DNA of 64,000 bases from Siphonodentalium dalli. Lineage: Eukaryota > Mollusca > Scaphopoda > Gadilida > Siphonodentaliidae. The notes beneath the pieces were generated by a model. The model was not told where the DNA came from. It saw only the letters and a program-made list of their open reading frames with translations, and did no database searches. Every line of letters begins with the position of its first letter. Positions within the stretch are counted from its first letter, which is position 1. Location: NCBI GenBank assembly GCA_032622095.1, contig CP136065.1, positions 40,243,503-40,307,502 of the forward strand, written 5' to 3'. Shown one piece after another: positions 54,591 through 64,000 of this stretch. Made by a program: the position numbers and the translations under genes.

Positions 54591-55235
54591 TGTGGATTAC
54601 CGCCTAGTGTGGGCATATCTATAACTTATGACTGCTATACTCAGACAGATTGGACCCAAAAAATCTGAATTTTCATATAAACAAAGATGAATAACTATAG
54701 AACAAAAAACAAAACAAAACAGTTGAATCTGCCATTAAATGTCCTCATATTGGTGAACATCCATACAAAATTTCATTGAGATCCGAGCATTACTGTTCAA
54801 GTTATGACCTGAACAGACATCGGATGGACCAAACAGCCAACAATTCCAGATAAACAAAGATGAATAACTCTAGTATGGAAAAGCGAAACAGTGGAACCCT
54901 CTATTGAATGTCATCATACTAGTGAACATCCATACCAAATTTCATTGAGATCCCAGCACAACTGTTGAAGTTACGACATGAACAGACATCAGACGGACCA
55001 AAATTTCCAGATAAACAATGATGAATAACTCTAGAATGGAAAATCCGAACAAAACGATGGAAACCTCTATTTAATGTCCTCATAGTAGTGAACATCCATA
55101 CCTAATTTCATTGAGATCTGAGCACTACTGTTAAAGTTATGACATGAACAGACATCGACGGACGTACTGACGGACGCACATACAGACGCACGGACGGACG
55201 GAAAATGGGGTATAACAATATCATCTACAGAATAC
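54590..55235 (+). repeat. Loop part 2: ~165-bp tandem SINE-like repeat ending in GGACGGACGG
   Basis: About three units: AGATAAACAA(A/T)GATGAATAACT, TAGTGAACATCCATACC, AATTTCATTGAGATC.GAGCA, AAGTTATGACATGAACAGAC. It ends in a GACGGAC microsatellite and GAAAATGGGGTATAACAATA. This layout is common in dispersed repeats of lophotrochozoans and is likely related to 8400-8530 and 61895-62280. Confidence 0.55.
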
Positions 55236-55524
55236 AAGCCCATTGCGTACATTATTGTAACTTTTTGACTTTCCTTCTTCTATAGGAGTCCTTTATCATT
55301 CTATTGACAGCTCAGCATGAAATTAACACCTACCAACGTTGAGCTACAGTGTCATTGACACTTTCATTTGAACTTATTATCTAATCATTTCCGAAGGGAA
55401 CTACTCGTCAATGATTATTTAGTATAGAAAGGGTTAATAATGGACTGGTCATCGCTCAGTGGATGGTTCGGTTCTTGCTAACACTTCCGTGACTGGGGCT
55501 CCTTGAAATTTTGCAAAAACCTGT

Positions 55525-55595
55525 GCCAATGAACTCTTTTATATATGCGAGTCTCCTACTGGTAGCCTCGCATATATAAGAGCATATACATTGGC
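55525..55595. repeat. GCCAATG...CATTGGC hairpin cassette, third context
   Basis: GCCAATGAACTCTTTTATAT then ATGCGAG, a short loop, CTCGCATATATAAGAGCATA and TACATTGGC. It is the same 69-bp hairpin that ends the MITEs at 32049-32932, with the same outer CCTGTG and CCTAACAAT neighbours, but alone. Confidence 0.8.
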
Positions 55596-55668
55596 CTAAC
55601 AATATTGACTAAGAATCCAACCAACCACAAGCCTCCGCCAATGAGACGACACTCTGGATTGGTCGAGA

Positions 55669-55908
55669 CATAACCTGATATATCGGGATAATAACCTGAT
55701 ATATCAGGATACGTAACCTGATATATCAGGATAATAACCTGATATATCAGGATACATAACCTGATATATCAGGATAATAACCTGATATATCAGGATACGT
55801 AACCTGATATATCAAGATAATAACCTGATATATCAGGATACGTAACCTGATATATCAGGATACGTAACCTGATATATCAGGATAGGTAACCTGATATATC
55901 AGGAAACT
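55669..55908 (-). repeat. 11 units of the palindromic repeat, opposite arm
   Basis: AACCTGATATATCAGGATAC with AT, CG or GT linkers, 11 units, inverse to 53558-53945. One unit has CGGG and one CAAG in place of CAGG. Confidence 0.95.
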
Positions 55909-55943
55909 AACTGAAGAGGAGGTGGCGGTTCCAGGCCGCCGTA

Positions 55944-56480
55944 GATTTCGACGAAGCGGACCGAATTTGCGAAACATGCAATGAAATCGACAATTATTTA
56001 CTGTACTTCTTCTGTCAGACGAGAACATATCACCCAATATGTTAAACATCCCCAACGAGAAACTATTTAAACAAATAATGATCAGCAGCGACTCAAAAAC
56101 TATGCGGGCTTTGGTGCACACTTTGTCCACTATGGATTGAAAAAGAAAGGGGTTTGGCAACAGAGTAACGACTCTTAAATCGAGTACAACAAAAAAGGAA
56201 CAAAGATTCTTCGACTTGAGACCATGTCAGTGTTGCCAGTATCAACTCTGAATGGTATGTTTGCCAATCATCTACATATATTATCTGAACGTATGATAGG
56301 CATATACCGGTATAACATATGTATATTGTCATATATAAGCATATACCGCCATATATCATTGTTGTTACATTGTACTTAACTTTGTTTCATGTAATCCGTC
56401 CATTTTGTCTTGTTATTCTGTGTTCATGTACATTTGACCATATATGGTGTAACGTACAAATAAACATGATTGATTGATTG
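55944..56480 (+). pseudogene. LINE 2: zinc-knuckle region and 3' end
   Basis: Resumes with ADRICETCNEIDN, then after a shift YFFCQTRTYHPIC and MLNIPNEKLFKQIM, SSDSKTMRALVHTLSTMD and a TGA. C-x2-C followed by the conserved LINE tail matches the position reached before the insertion. The 3' untranslated region runs to GTACAAATAAACATGATTGA and a short TTGA/GATT tail at 56460-56480. Several frameshifts. Confidence 0.7.
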
Positions 56481-57273
56481 GTAAGTCATGTGTTTATTCG
56501 TGTTGTTTTCCAGCCTGTGTTCGAGAAAATAATCCCATAACGGGCTTATTTTAATGAGCGAAATAAGCTCATATTGGAATTATTAAGACTCATTATATAT
56601 GTATGCTATATTTGAACCTAAAACAAGGATGTTAAAACAGTCCAATGTGGGATTATTTCCATAAGAAATAAGCCCATATTGGTATTATTTAATCCACCTT
56701 TATTCATCGCAACATATATTCTCGTAAAAATAGGTTCATATTGGATCTAAAGATTCACATAGGTTCATATTGGACTTATTCGATTCTGAAATAAACCCAC
56801 AGTGAACTACTACCCGCTATTCAGCTAAATGGCATGGGCCACAGTTAAAACACATTTTAAAGAGCGTGAGTCTGGTATGTCGTGTCGATGAAAACATTGA
56901 GGTTAAATAATGCCAGTATGAGCTTAATTCGCTCATTAAAATGAGCCCGTTATGTGCTTATTTTTATGAGAACAGGATGAAACATGTCCTCGTGCAAATA
57001 GGTTCATATTGGACATACATGTAACTATTCACAGGTTTATGTTGGAACTATCTGATTCTGAAATAAGTACATACTGAGTCCCTTATTCCGTTGAATGGCG
57101 CCAAACACCCTACAAAGAGCGTAGCTTTGGTAAGTTGTGTTTATGAAAAAAGGCAGATTAAATCATTCCGATATGGGCTCATTTCGTATGTAAATAGTCC
57201 CATATTGTACTGTGTTTTAAACAGACTGTTCCCCAAAATTCCGCACATTATCTGCTTATAAATAATTTATTTT

Positions 57274-57388
57274 AGGTAGATAATCTGATTAGAATGTCCT
57301 CATTTTCAGTCCATAATGTGCTGAAAATGAGAATATTTTAGTCACATTATCGACTCATAATGGGGCAATTCAGATTATGTGCGGACAA
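57274..57388. repeat. ATAATCTGCTTAG hairpin, copy 5
   Basis: AGATAATCTGATTAGAATGT on the left and CATTATCGACTCATAATGG, GGCAATTCAGATTATGTG on the right; eroded. Confidence 0.65.
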
Positions 57389-57439
57389 TCACACAACTAA
57401 GCCAACCCATAACTTTTCAGATGTACGCTATTTAAAGAC

Positions 57440-57530
57440 ATAATATGGATTTGTTCGGGTATGTGAAACTGATAAGTTAGCATTCAGGCGCTATGTCAAC
57501 TGGAGGAATGTAGCATTTTAGTAACATATG
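57440..57530. repeat. Dispersed repeat, third copy of the 22940 family
   Basis: GTGAAACTGATAAGTTAGCA then TTCAGGCGCTATGTCAACTG and GAGGAATGTAGCATTTTAGT. Another copy with the later ATTGTAAATATTTACTTCTG block is at 58700-58860. Confidence 0.6.
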
Positions 57531-58545
57531 GCAATATTCCCATAGTGTACTGCTTTAAAAGCCGAGATTTAGGTCAATATAGAGCTTATATATATTGCGA
57601 TTAATTAATGCCAAAATTATCGCTCGTTAAAATACGGCCGTTAAGTGCTTATTTTCACGAAAATAGCTTGACATCTGCATGGCAAGTGTTGAGTTGTTTA
57701 ATCGTGTTGTTTTCCAGCCTGTTGATGTGAAAATAAGCACACCACGTGCCTATCTCATATTGTTATGTGCTTATTTTCATGAGAACAGGGTGACGTCTGC
57801 ATGGTAAGTCTTGAGTTGGTTTATTTGTGTTGTGCCACAACACGAATTGCTAAAATAAGCATGACGAGCTTATCGCATATTGAAATATCTATATAGGGCT
57901 GTTATAATAACCAGCGTTTAGGCCCATATGAAGCTTATTTAGTTTTCAAATAATGGCAGTTTGCAGTCTGTTTTCGTGAAAATAAACACAAAACAGGACT
58001 TATTTTAATGAGCGAAATAAGCTCATACAGAGGTATAATTTAACTTAATATGTATACATGTACGCTATATATATGGACCTATAAACGCGGCTTTTTAAAC
58101 AGACAATATCAGACTGTTCTATCGAACTAGTCCCATATTGGTATTATTCAATCTAATTTGTTTTCATCGCAACATATCCTCATGTAAATAGGTTCATATT
58201 TGACCTTTAAGTATTCACATAGGTTCTTTTGATTCTGATATAAGTCCACAGTAAGCTTATAGCCATTATTCGGTTGAATGGCGAGGGCAGCATTGACTAT
58301 AAAGAGCTTGAATCTGGTAGGTTGTGTCGATGAAAAAAGCTAGATTAATAATACTGATATGGGTTTATTTCAGTAAAAACAATACAATTAGGGTAGCTTT
58401 GGTAAGTAAGTGATAAACTGAGGTAGATAAAATAATGCCAATATGGGCTTATTTCTTATGTAAATAGTCCCATATTGTACCGTTTTAAACAGCCTGTTCC
58501 CCAAATTCCCGCACATTATCTGCTTATATAAAAAGTAAATATTCT

Positions 58546-58662
58546 AGGTAGATAATCTGCTTATGAACGCTCTCATTTTGAGTCGATAATGTGCTGAAAA
58601 TTATACCAAATTAGTCACATTATCGCCTCATAATGGAACAATTCTAAGCGGATTATGAGCGG
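58546..58662. repeat. ATAATCTGCTTAG hairpin, copy 6
   Basis: AGATAATCTGCTTATGAACG, TCATTTTGAGTCGATAATG on the left; CACATTATCGCCTCATAATG, ATTCTAAGCGGATTATGAGC on the right. Confidence 0.7.
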
Positions 58663-58699
58663 ACAATGACACAACTAAGCCAACCCACAGCTTATCAGA

Positions 58700-58860
58700 T
58701 GTACGCACTTTAAAGACATATTATGGACTTGTACGGGTATGTGAAACTGATAAGTTAGCATTCAGGCGCTATGTCAAGTAAATCGACCGTACCTCTCCAT
58801 AGAAATCATCGTTTGAACTACGCTCAATTGTAAATATTTACTTCTGGAATCGGGACTATT
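58700..58860. repeat. Dispersed repeat, fourth copy of the 22940 family
   Basis: GTGAAACTGATAAGTTAGCA, TTCAGGCGCTATGTCAAG and CTCAATTGTAAATATTTACT, the last block as at 23070. Confidence 0.6.
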
Positions 58861-60246
58861 GGCGACAATACGGGCTTATATCATATTATTATGTGCCTAT
58901 TTTCACGAGAACAGTCTTGAATTGGTTTATTTGTGTTGTATTCCACAACACAAATTGCAAAAATAATCATAAGATGTTCTTATCGCATATTGAAATATCC
59001 CATATAGGGCTGTTATAATAATCAAATAATCAAATAATGACAATATGCAGCTTGTTCTCGTAAAAATAAGCTCATAACGGGCTTATTTTAATGAGCGAAT
59101 TAAGCTCATACTGCCATTATTGAACCTAAACGCGATTTTTAAAGCAGTCAAATGTTGGACTATTTCTATGTAAGCCCATATTGGTATTATTTAATCTACT
59201 TTTTTTCATCTCAACATATCCTCAGGTTTATATTGGACCTAAATATTCACACAGTTCATATTGGACTTATTTTATTCTGAAATAAGCCCACGTGAGCGTA
59301 TACCAGTTATTCCGTAGAATGGCGCAGGCCACAGTGAAAATACCTTCTAAAGAGCGTGAATCTAGTAAGTTATCTCGATGAGAATAGGTAGATAGATTAA
59401 ATAGTGCCAATATGGGCATATTTCGTATGGAAATAGTCCCATGTTAGACTGTCTTAAAACCCGCATTTTCTGTCCATATCGTATACTGCGGTTAAATAAT
59501 GGCAATATTTAGTTCATAATAACATGGCGTTTATGTGCTTATTTTCACGAGAACAGTCTGCATGTTGACATTATTTGAAAACTGAAATACGCTCCATAAG
59601 GCCTAAACGCTAGTTATTAAAACAGCCTTACATGTACATGTATATGGGTTATTTCAATATGAGGAAAACCCGTATTGTGCTTATTTTCACGAGAACACGA
59701 TTAAACAACTCAAGACTTGTCATGCTGTTCTCATGAAAATAAGTACAAAACGGACATATTTTAATGCGCGATATAAGCTGATATTGGAATTATTTTGCCA
59801 CAATATACGCTCAATATGGATCTAACACAGTTTTTATAAATAAAACAGTACAATATGGGATTATTTCCATACATATCAAGCCCAAATTGAAATGATTTAA
59901 TCTGCCTCTTTTCATCGACACGACTTACCAATTTCACGATCTTTATAATGTTTTCACTGCGGCCATAACGGAATAACGATTTAAGCTCACTATGGAGTTA
60001 TTTCATAATCAAATTATTTCAAATATCAACCTATGCGAATAGCTACATGTAGGTCCAATTTGAACCTATTTGCACGACGATGTGTTTCATCCTGTTCTCG
60101 TAAAAATAAGCACATAACGCTGCGAAACGGGCTTATTTTAATGAGCGAATTAAGCTCCCATTGTCATTATTTAACAACCTAAACTTGTTTATCGACATGC
60201 AGCCTGTTCTCCCGAAAACCCGCAGATTATCTGCTCATACATAAAC

Positions 60247-60366
60247 ATTTTTAGGTAGATAATATGCTTAGAATCTCATAAATATAAGTCGATAATGTGC
60301 TGAAAATGAGACAATTTTAGTCACATTATCGACTGCTAATGAGTCGATTGTAATCAGATTGTGTGC
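60247..60366. repeat. ATAATCTGCTTAG hairpin, copy 7
   Basis: AGATAATATGCTTAGAATCT on the left; ACATTATCGACTGCTAATGA, GTCGATTGTAATCAGATTGT on the right. It pairs most closely with copy 1 (shared CGATTGTAA.CAGATTGTG). Confidence 0.7.
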
Positions 60367-60750
60367 AGAAAATGACACAAATAAGCCAACTCACGGTTTT
60401 CATGTGTATGTTCTTTATAGCATGTGTTTTTCAATGTGGCCGCGCCATAAAACGAAATGACGGATATGATCTATTATCTGCTTATTTCACAATAAAATGT
60501 ACCTATTTCACATTATAGGCCGATTATGTGCCTATTTGAGGGAGGATATGTTGCGACACGACATACCAGATTCACGCTCTTTATAATGTGTTTTAACTGC
60601 GGCTCGCTTCATTCAACTAAATAACGGGTATAAACTCACTAATGGCTTATTTCCGAATCAATTAAGTCCATTGAAACATATGTTAATATGTATGCCCAAT
60701 ATGAACCTATTTTCGCGAGGATAAGTTGCGATGAAAAACGGTAGATTTAA

Positions 60751-61229
60751 AGGTACTCAATCCGTAAAGAGGGTCCCCATCTCAACAGATTCCAACAACA
60801 ACAATCCGATCAGAGGGTCCTATATTACTATTTCTTTGGCTTTGGGAGTAAAAAATATTTGATTCGAGTCGAGGAACCCATCAAACAAAGCTCAGAGTTA
60901 TTATATATTGATTTTTGAAATTTGTTAATTGCTCGAGATGAGTACTAATAACTGCCGTCAATTTGGTAACCTGCTCGAGATTTTACGCCAAAACTCTATT
61001 CAAACAGACAAGGATGGATAACTCTATATTCAAGTGGTAATAATAACGAAATTTTGACTGTCTTCTGGGCCAGAAAGAATTCCCGATAATGAAAAATAAT
61101 AGATTTCTAAAATCGATATCTAACAAATCTGAGCTTTGATGGGTGACTTCCTCGACTCGAATCAAATATTTTTGACCACCGAAGCCATTGAAATAGTAAT
61201 TGAGAGGAGTTTTATCGGATTGAGTACCT
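60751..61229. mobile_element. TTAA foldback family 1, full copy
   Basis: Starts AGGTACTCAATCCGTAAAG after TTAA (60747-60750) and ends GATTGAGTACCT before TTAG (61230-61233), one change from TTAA. A ~40-bp insertion (60780-60815) repeats part of the TIR. Arms pair as in 895-1351 but with more mismatches, so it is older. Confidence 0.8.
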
Positions 61230-61894
61230 TTAGTAATGACAATATGGGAGATAGTCCCATATTGGACTGTTTTATAAACTGAGTTTTAGGTCCATATAGA
61301 GCGTATATTGTGATTAAATAATACCAATAGGGGCTTATATCGCTCATTAAAATAAGACCGTTACGTGCTTATTTTTATGGAAACCATACATGTACTCCCA
61401 TAGTGTACGTTTATCTCCACACAGAGCCTATATTGATATGAGCTTATTTCGCTCATTAAAATAAGCCGGGAGTGTGGCTATTTTCACGAGAACAGGCTGT
61501 GAAGTAGCATATACATGTACTATACATTCCTTTTTCATATACATATGTTGTACTTCCGTATATATTCATATTAAAATATTCTTCATATTTCATACAGAAT
61601 ACTATATCATTATGTCCATGCAGTGTATCACAACTACAATTTACCATATCTTATCCTAATTTAATTAAAGGTTTAAACCAAAACATAGTTCGTACTTTAA
61701 TTGGGTCGGGTTGTTCCGGGTCGCTTGGTGTCGGTTGTGTCTGGGGCGGATGGTCCCGTTCCTGTATATACAACTATATACATGTGTATATAGTACATCT
61801 GACTACAGACCGAATCGGGACCACAGGGACAACTCGCGTGGGCGTATGTTAGGGTGGGTTGTCCAGATTTTCCGGGGCTGGTTGTCTCACGTTT

Positions 61895-62280
61895 TTATTA
61901 GCTCGTCTCAGGTGGAGCTATTGTCACCACTCTTCGTCCGTCGTCCGTCCATCGTCCGTCCGTCCGTCCGTCTACAATTCTTTGAACATCTTCTCCTCTG
62001 GAACCATGAAACCGAATGGGTTCATATTTGGTGTGTATGTTTCCTAGGTGACTCTCATTCAGATTTGTTCAAATGAGGACACTGGGTCAAATGGTTGCGA
62101 AGCCAGGGCCATAACTCTTTGCCACCATAGTAATTCTTACAACGACTTCTCAAATTTCATTGGGCCGAATGGGTTCGTATTTGATACAAATGGTCCTTGG
62201 GGGACTGTTATTCAGATTTGTTCAAATGAGGTCACTGGATCGAATGTGGGCGGAGCCAGTGACGTAACTAAAAACAAAAT
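61895..62280 (+). repeat. CCGTCCGTCC SINE-like repeat
   Basis: TATTAGCTCGTCTCAGGTGG, AGCTATTGTCACCACTC, a CGTCCGTCCGTCCGTCCG tract, then CAGATTTGTTCAAATGAGG twice and GGGCCATAACTCTTTGCC. A second related copy is at 63185-63550 (GGTGACTCACAATCAGATTT, GGGCCATAACTCTTTCCC). Frames here arise from the repeat. Confidence 0.55.
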
Positions 62281-62284
62281 TTAA

Positions 62285-62680
62285 TTAAGATTTTTTGAAT
62301 TTTCACCTTGCTCAATTTAACAAACAAAAAAATTAGTTTTTAAACATTTTATAAAATTTGAAAAAAGTGACACCATTATAACATCTGCAGAGTTATGAAA
62401 CTTTAATCTTTAATGAAATTACAGAAATATTCCATTACCCATCCCCCATCCCATATGGCCCAGACCCACCCCACCCTGCAGTGGCCTGCACCCAACCAAC
62501 ATCCCTTCCAACGGATATCATCTCCAGCTTCCAACTTTAATACCTGTTCTATTAAAGTTGCAGATATATCTTTGTGGATAGACAGAGAGAGACACATGTC
62601 ATTAATCTAGATTACAATAAAATGTCACCTGGCAGCTTGTGTAAACGTTACTGCTAGCAATTTTAAACAAACTGCCTGAA
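62285..62680. other. Interval without recognised features
   Basis: AT-rich sequence with a short C-rich stretch (CCCATCCCCCATCCCATATG). No supported gene. Confidence 0.3.
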
Positions 62681-62684
62681 TTTA

Positions 62685-63105
62685 GTGTCTGACATTTGCA
62701 TAATGAGGTCCCCAGAGGGTCAATTTAGTGTTGCAACCCTGTACAGCAGGCTAGCATCACCAAATACACCCTCCATGGACCTAATTCTGCTTAGGCATCA
62801 TCTTCTGGGAAGTATCTTAAGTATCAAATTGAAATTTTGTTTTAGATACTTTTTAACTTTTTCCCTTCTGTTCAGTTTCTATGCCCCCCCCCCCAATTTG
62901 CAGAAGATAAAATGCATAATTGAGGTGCTCAATGGGTGTGCATTACAAACTTCAACTTTAGAACTTAAATCTGTTCCTATATTGGTTTCCCATGGCTGGT
63001 GAGGCCTAATCAGACTGAGGATGAATCTGGTGATGCTAGCACACCTTGCGGAATATTGTCATTAAATTCACCATTTGGGGACCTCATTCTGCAAATGTCT
63101 GACAC
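62685..63105. mobile_element. Foldback with GTGTC(T/A)GACATTTGCA ends
   Basis: The left arm GTGTCTGACATTTGCATAAT, GAGGTCCCCAGAGGGTCAAT through GCTAGCATCACC and the inverse right arm ending TTGCAAATGTCTGACAC-like at 63105 pair over ~75 bp. Loop ~270 bp includes a C10 run. A smaller foldback of the same family is at 63546-63655. Confidence 0.75.
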
Positions 63106-63545
63106 ACTATATGCAGACATGGCTGGCATATTATTTTCTTAACCACCGCTTATCCAGATGAAATCATACCCTAATTTTTCAAAGAAATATTGGGGGGGGG
63201 GTATATTGGATTGAATTTGTCTTGTGTCTGTCAGGCGGTCCTTCCACTCGTCTGTCTGTTGGGATGTCTATCCATCCGTCTATCAACAATTGTTTTCTTC
63301 TCCATATTAAAGACCAAATATGTTTATATATTTCAGTGTGCATGTTCCCTAGGTGACTCACAATCAGATTTGTTCAAATAAGTTCATCATATCAAATAGG
63401 TGCGAAGCTAGGGCCATAACTCTTTCCCTCCATAGTAAATCTTAAAATTTCTTCTCAAGAACCATTGAGCCTATATTAGCTTATATTTGGTATGGATGGG
63501 CCTTGGGTGACCGGGTTCAGATTTGTTCAAATTGGGTCATTTTAG

Positions 63546-63655
63546 GAAATGAGGTCCCCATATGGTGAATTCGTTGATGCTTTTCCACCTTGGGTAATAG
63601 TGTCATTAAATTCACCTTTTGTGGACCTCATTCTGCAAAGATCAGACATACTAAA
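63546..63655. mobile_element. Short copy of the GAGGTCCCCA foldback
   Basis: AAATGAGGTCCCCATATGGT, GAATT on the left; AAATTCACCTTTTGTGGACC, TCATTCTGCAAAGATCAGAC on the right, separated by ~40 bp. Followed, as at 63120-63200, by TTATTTTCTTAACCAC and CTTATCCAG.TGAAATCATA and a G-run, so the flank is repeated with the element. Confidence 0.7.
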
Positions 63656-64000
63656 TACAGACTTGGCTGTTCCAATATTATTTTCTTAACCACGTACCAC
63701 TTATCCAGGTGAAATCATACCCTATTGGATATGGGGGGGGGTATATTGATATTACTAGATGAATGGATCTCATAGATGGGGATTCACATTTGTTCTAATA
63801 GGGGCAGAGATAAGAGATTTAACTCTCCTATATCATTGTACTAGTTGTAAAATTCAACCTAAGAGGGGTGTGCAAAATGATTTCTGTGAACTTAGTACTG
63901 TGGTATGGTTGTCTTCTGTAAAATGTAAGAGGTTGGAGATTTGTCAGTGGTGTGCAATTAGAAATTTCAAGTTGAAGAGCCCTGCTCATCGGAGAACCTC

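Larger units (their letters stand above)
53520..55943. mobile_element. Foldback of CCTGATATATCAGG arrays inside LINE 2
   Basis: Ends ACGGCGGCCTGGAACC on the left (53521-) and GGTTCCAGGCCGCCGT on the right (to 55942), followed by CTCTTCAGTTAG and its inverse, the two palindromic arrays, then GTCTCGACCAATCCAGA and CATTGGCGGAGGCTTGTGG and inverse. The ~1.65-kb loop (53960-55612) holds other repeats. LINE 2 continues in frame sense after 55943, so this is an insertion. I cannot fix an exact target duplication. No transposase. Confidence 0.85.
44780..61480. repeat. Palindrome-rich repeat field
   Basis: Apart from later insertions, this interval is made of recurring short dyads: GCTTATTT..ATGAGCGAAATAAGC; CCAATATGGG..TTATTT then AAATAGTCCCATATTGG; TTATTTTCACGAGAACAGGCTG with its inverse; and CGCGGTTTTTAAAACAG. 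They assemble into foldback modules of ~450-550 bp around a GGCGCGGGCCACAG...AAAGAGCGTGAATCTG core (for example 44860-45370, 51600-52120, 52690-53130, 56535-56970, 59080-59520). Modules occur in both orientations. No coding frame persists. The origin could be a family of foldback transposons that inserted into each other or an old amplified array. Confidence 0.7.

Noticed and set aside
53558-55908. CRISPR-like array of short repeats
   Set aside because: Repeats are directly abutting palindromes with 7-8-bp linkers, no unique spacers, and the surrounding DNA is eukaryotic with LINEs and MITEs.
61690-61890. Another CCCGGGC-type array (GGGTCGGGTTGTTCCGGGTC)
   Set aside because: G-rich composition is similar, but I could not align unit landmarks with 29150-29830.

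Overview
This window looks like nuclear DNA from a repeat-rich marine invertebrate. A mollusc or another lophotrochozoan is my best guess, at low confidence. The reasons are AT-rich composition, APE-type non-LTR retrotransposons whose ORF1 ends in an SGNH/GDSL-like region, CCGTCCGTCC-bearing SINE-like repeats, degenerate CCCGGGC-bearing repeats of about 160-175 bp, and many non-coding TTAA, TA and 8-bp target-duplication MITEs. I see no bacterial gene organisation, no host exon I can defend, and no rRNA, tRNA or CRISPR. Every recognisable reading frame belongs to a transposable element, and most are broken.

Layout. 0.9-4.4 kb: isolated MITEs (TTAA foldback, piggyBac-like, hAT-like). 4.76-12.88 kb: a giant foldback with 1.1-kb arms, whose interior is a ~42-bp minisatellite in opposite orientations; a 3.3-kb inverted-repeat element that itself holds a TTAA MITE splits the right side. 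12.9-22.6 kb: a decayed LINE read left to right, interrupted by a piggyBac-like MITE, a 447-bp hAT-like piece and a 5,564-bp palindromic element at 16628-22191. That last element has AG...CT ends, a 6-bp CCTAAG duplication and several tiny duplicated genes, and I interpret it as a non-autonomous Polinton/Maverick-like element. 22.6-31.9 kb: LINE scraps, CCCGGGC-bearing repeats, a ~62-bp minisatellite and a CAT microsatellite. 31.9-33.4 kb: a 511-bp tandem duplication carrying hairpin-in-hairpin MITEs, then a young 213-bp mariner-like foldback. 36.2-44.8 kb: a satellite array with a 538-bp higher-order unit (364+174 bp) that decays into ~355-bp monomers. 44.8-61.5 kb: a field of short interwoven palindromes, into which a ~173-bp tandem-repeat foldback (46.0-49.6 kb) and a LINE (53.17-56.48 kb) are set. 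The LINE is split by a third tandem-repeat foldback built from 14-bp palindromes. 61.9-64 kb: SINE-like and foldback repeats.

How the parts fit. The unifying feature is dyad symmetry at every scale, from 14 bp to 8 kb, and three unrelated foldbacks carry tandem repeats inside inverted arms. Insertion order can be read because filling the empty sites restores LINE reading frames. The best candidate for something undescribed is the small palindromic Polinton-like element with its micro-genes. Next are the repeated tandem-array foldback design and the hairpin cassette found in three different contexts.
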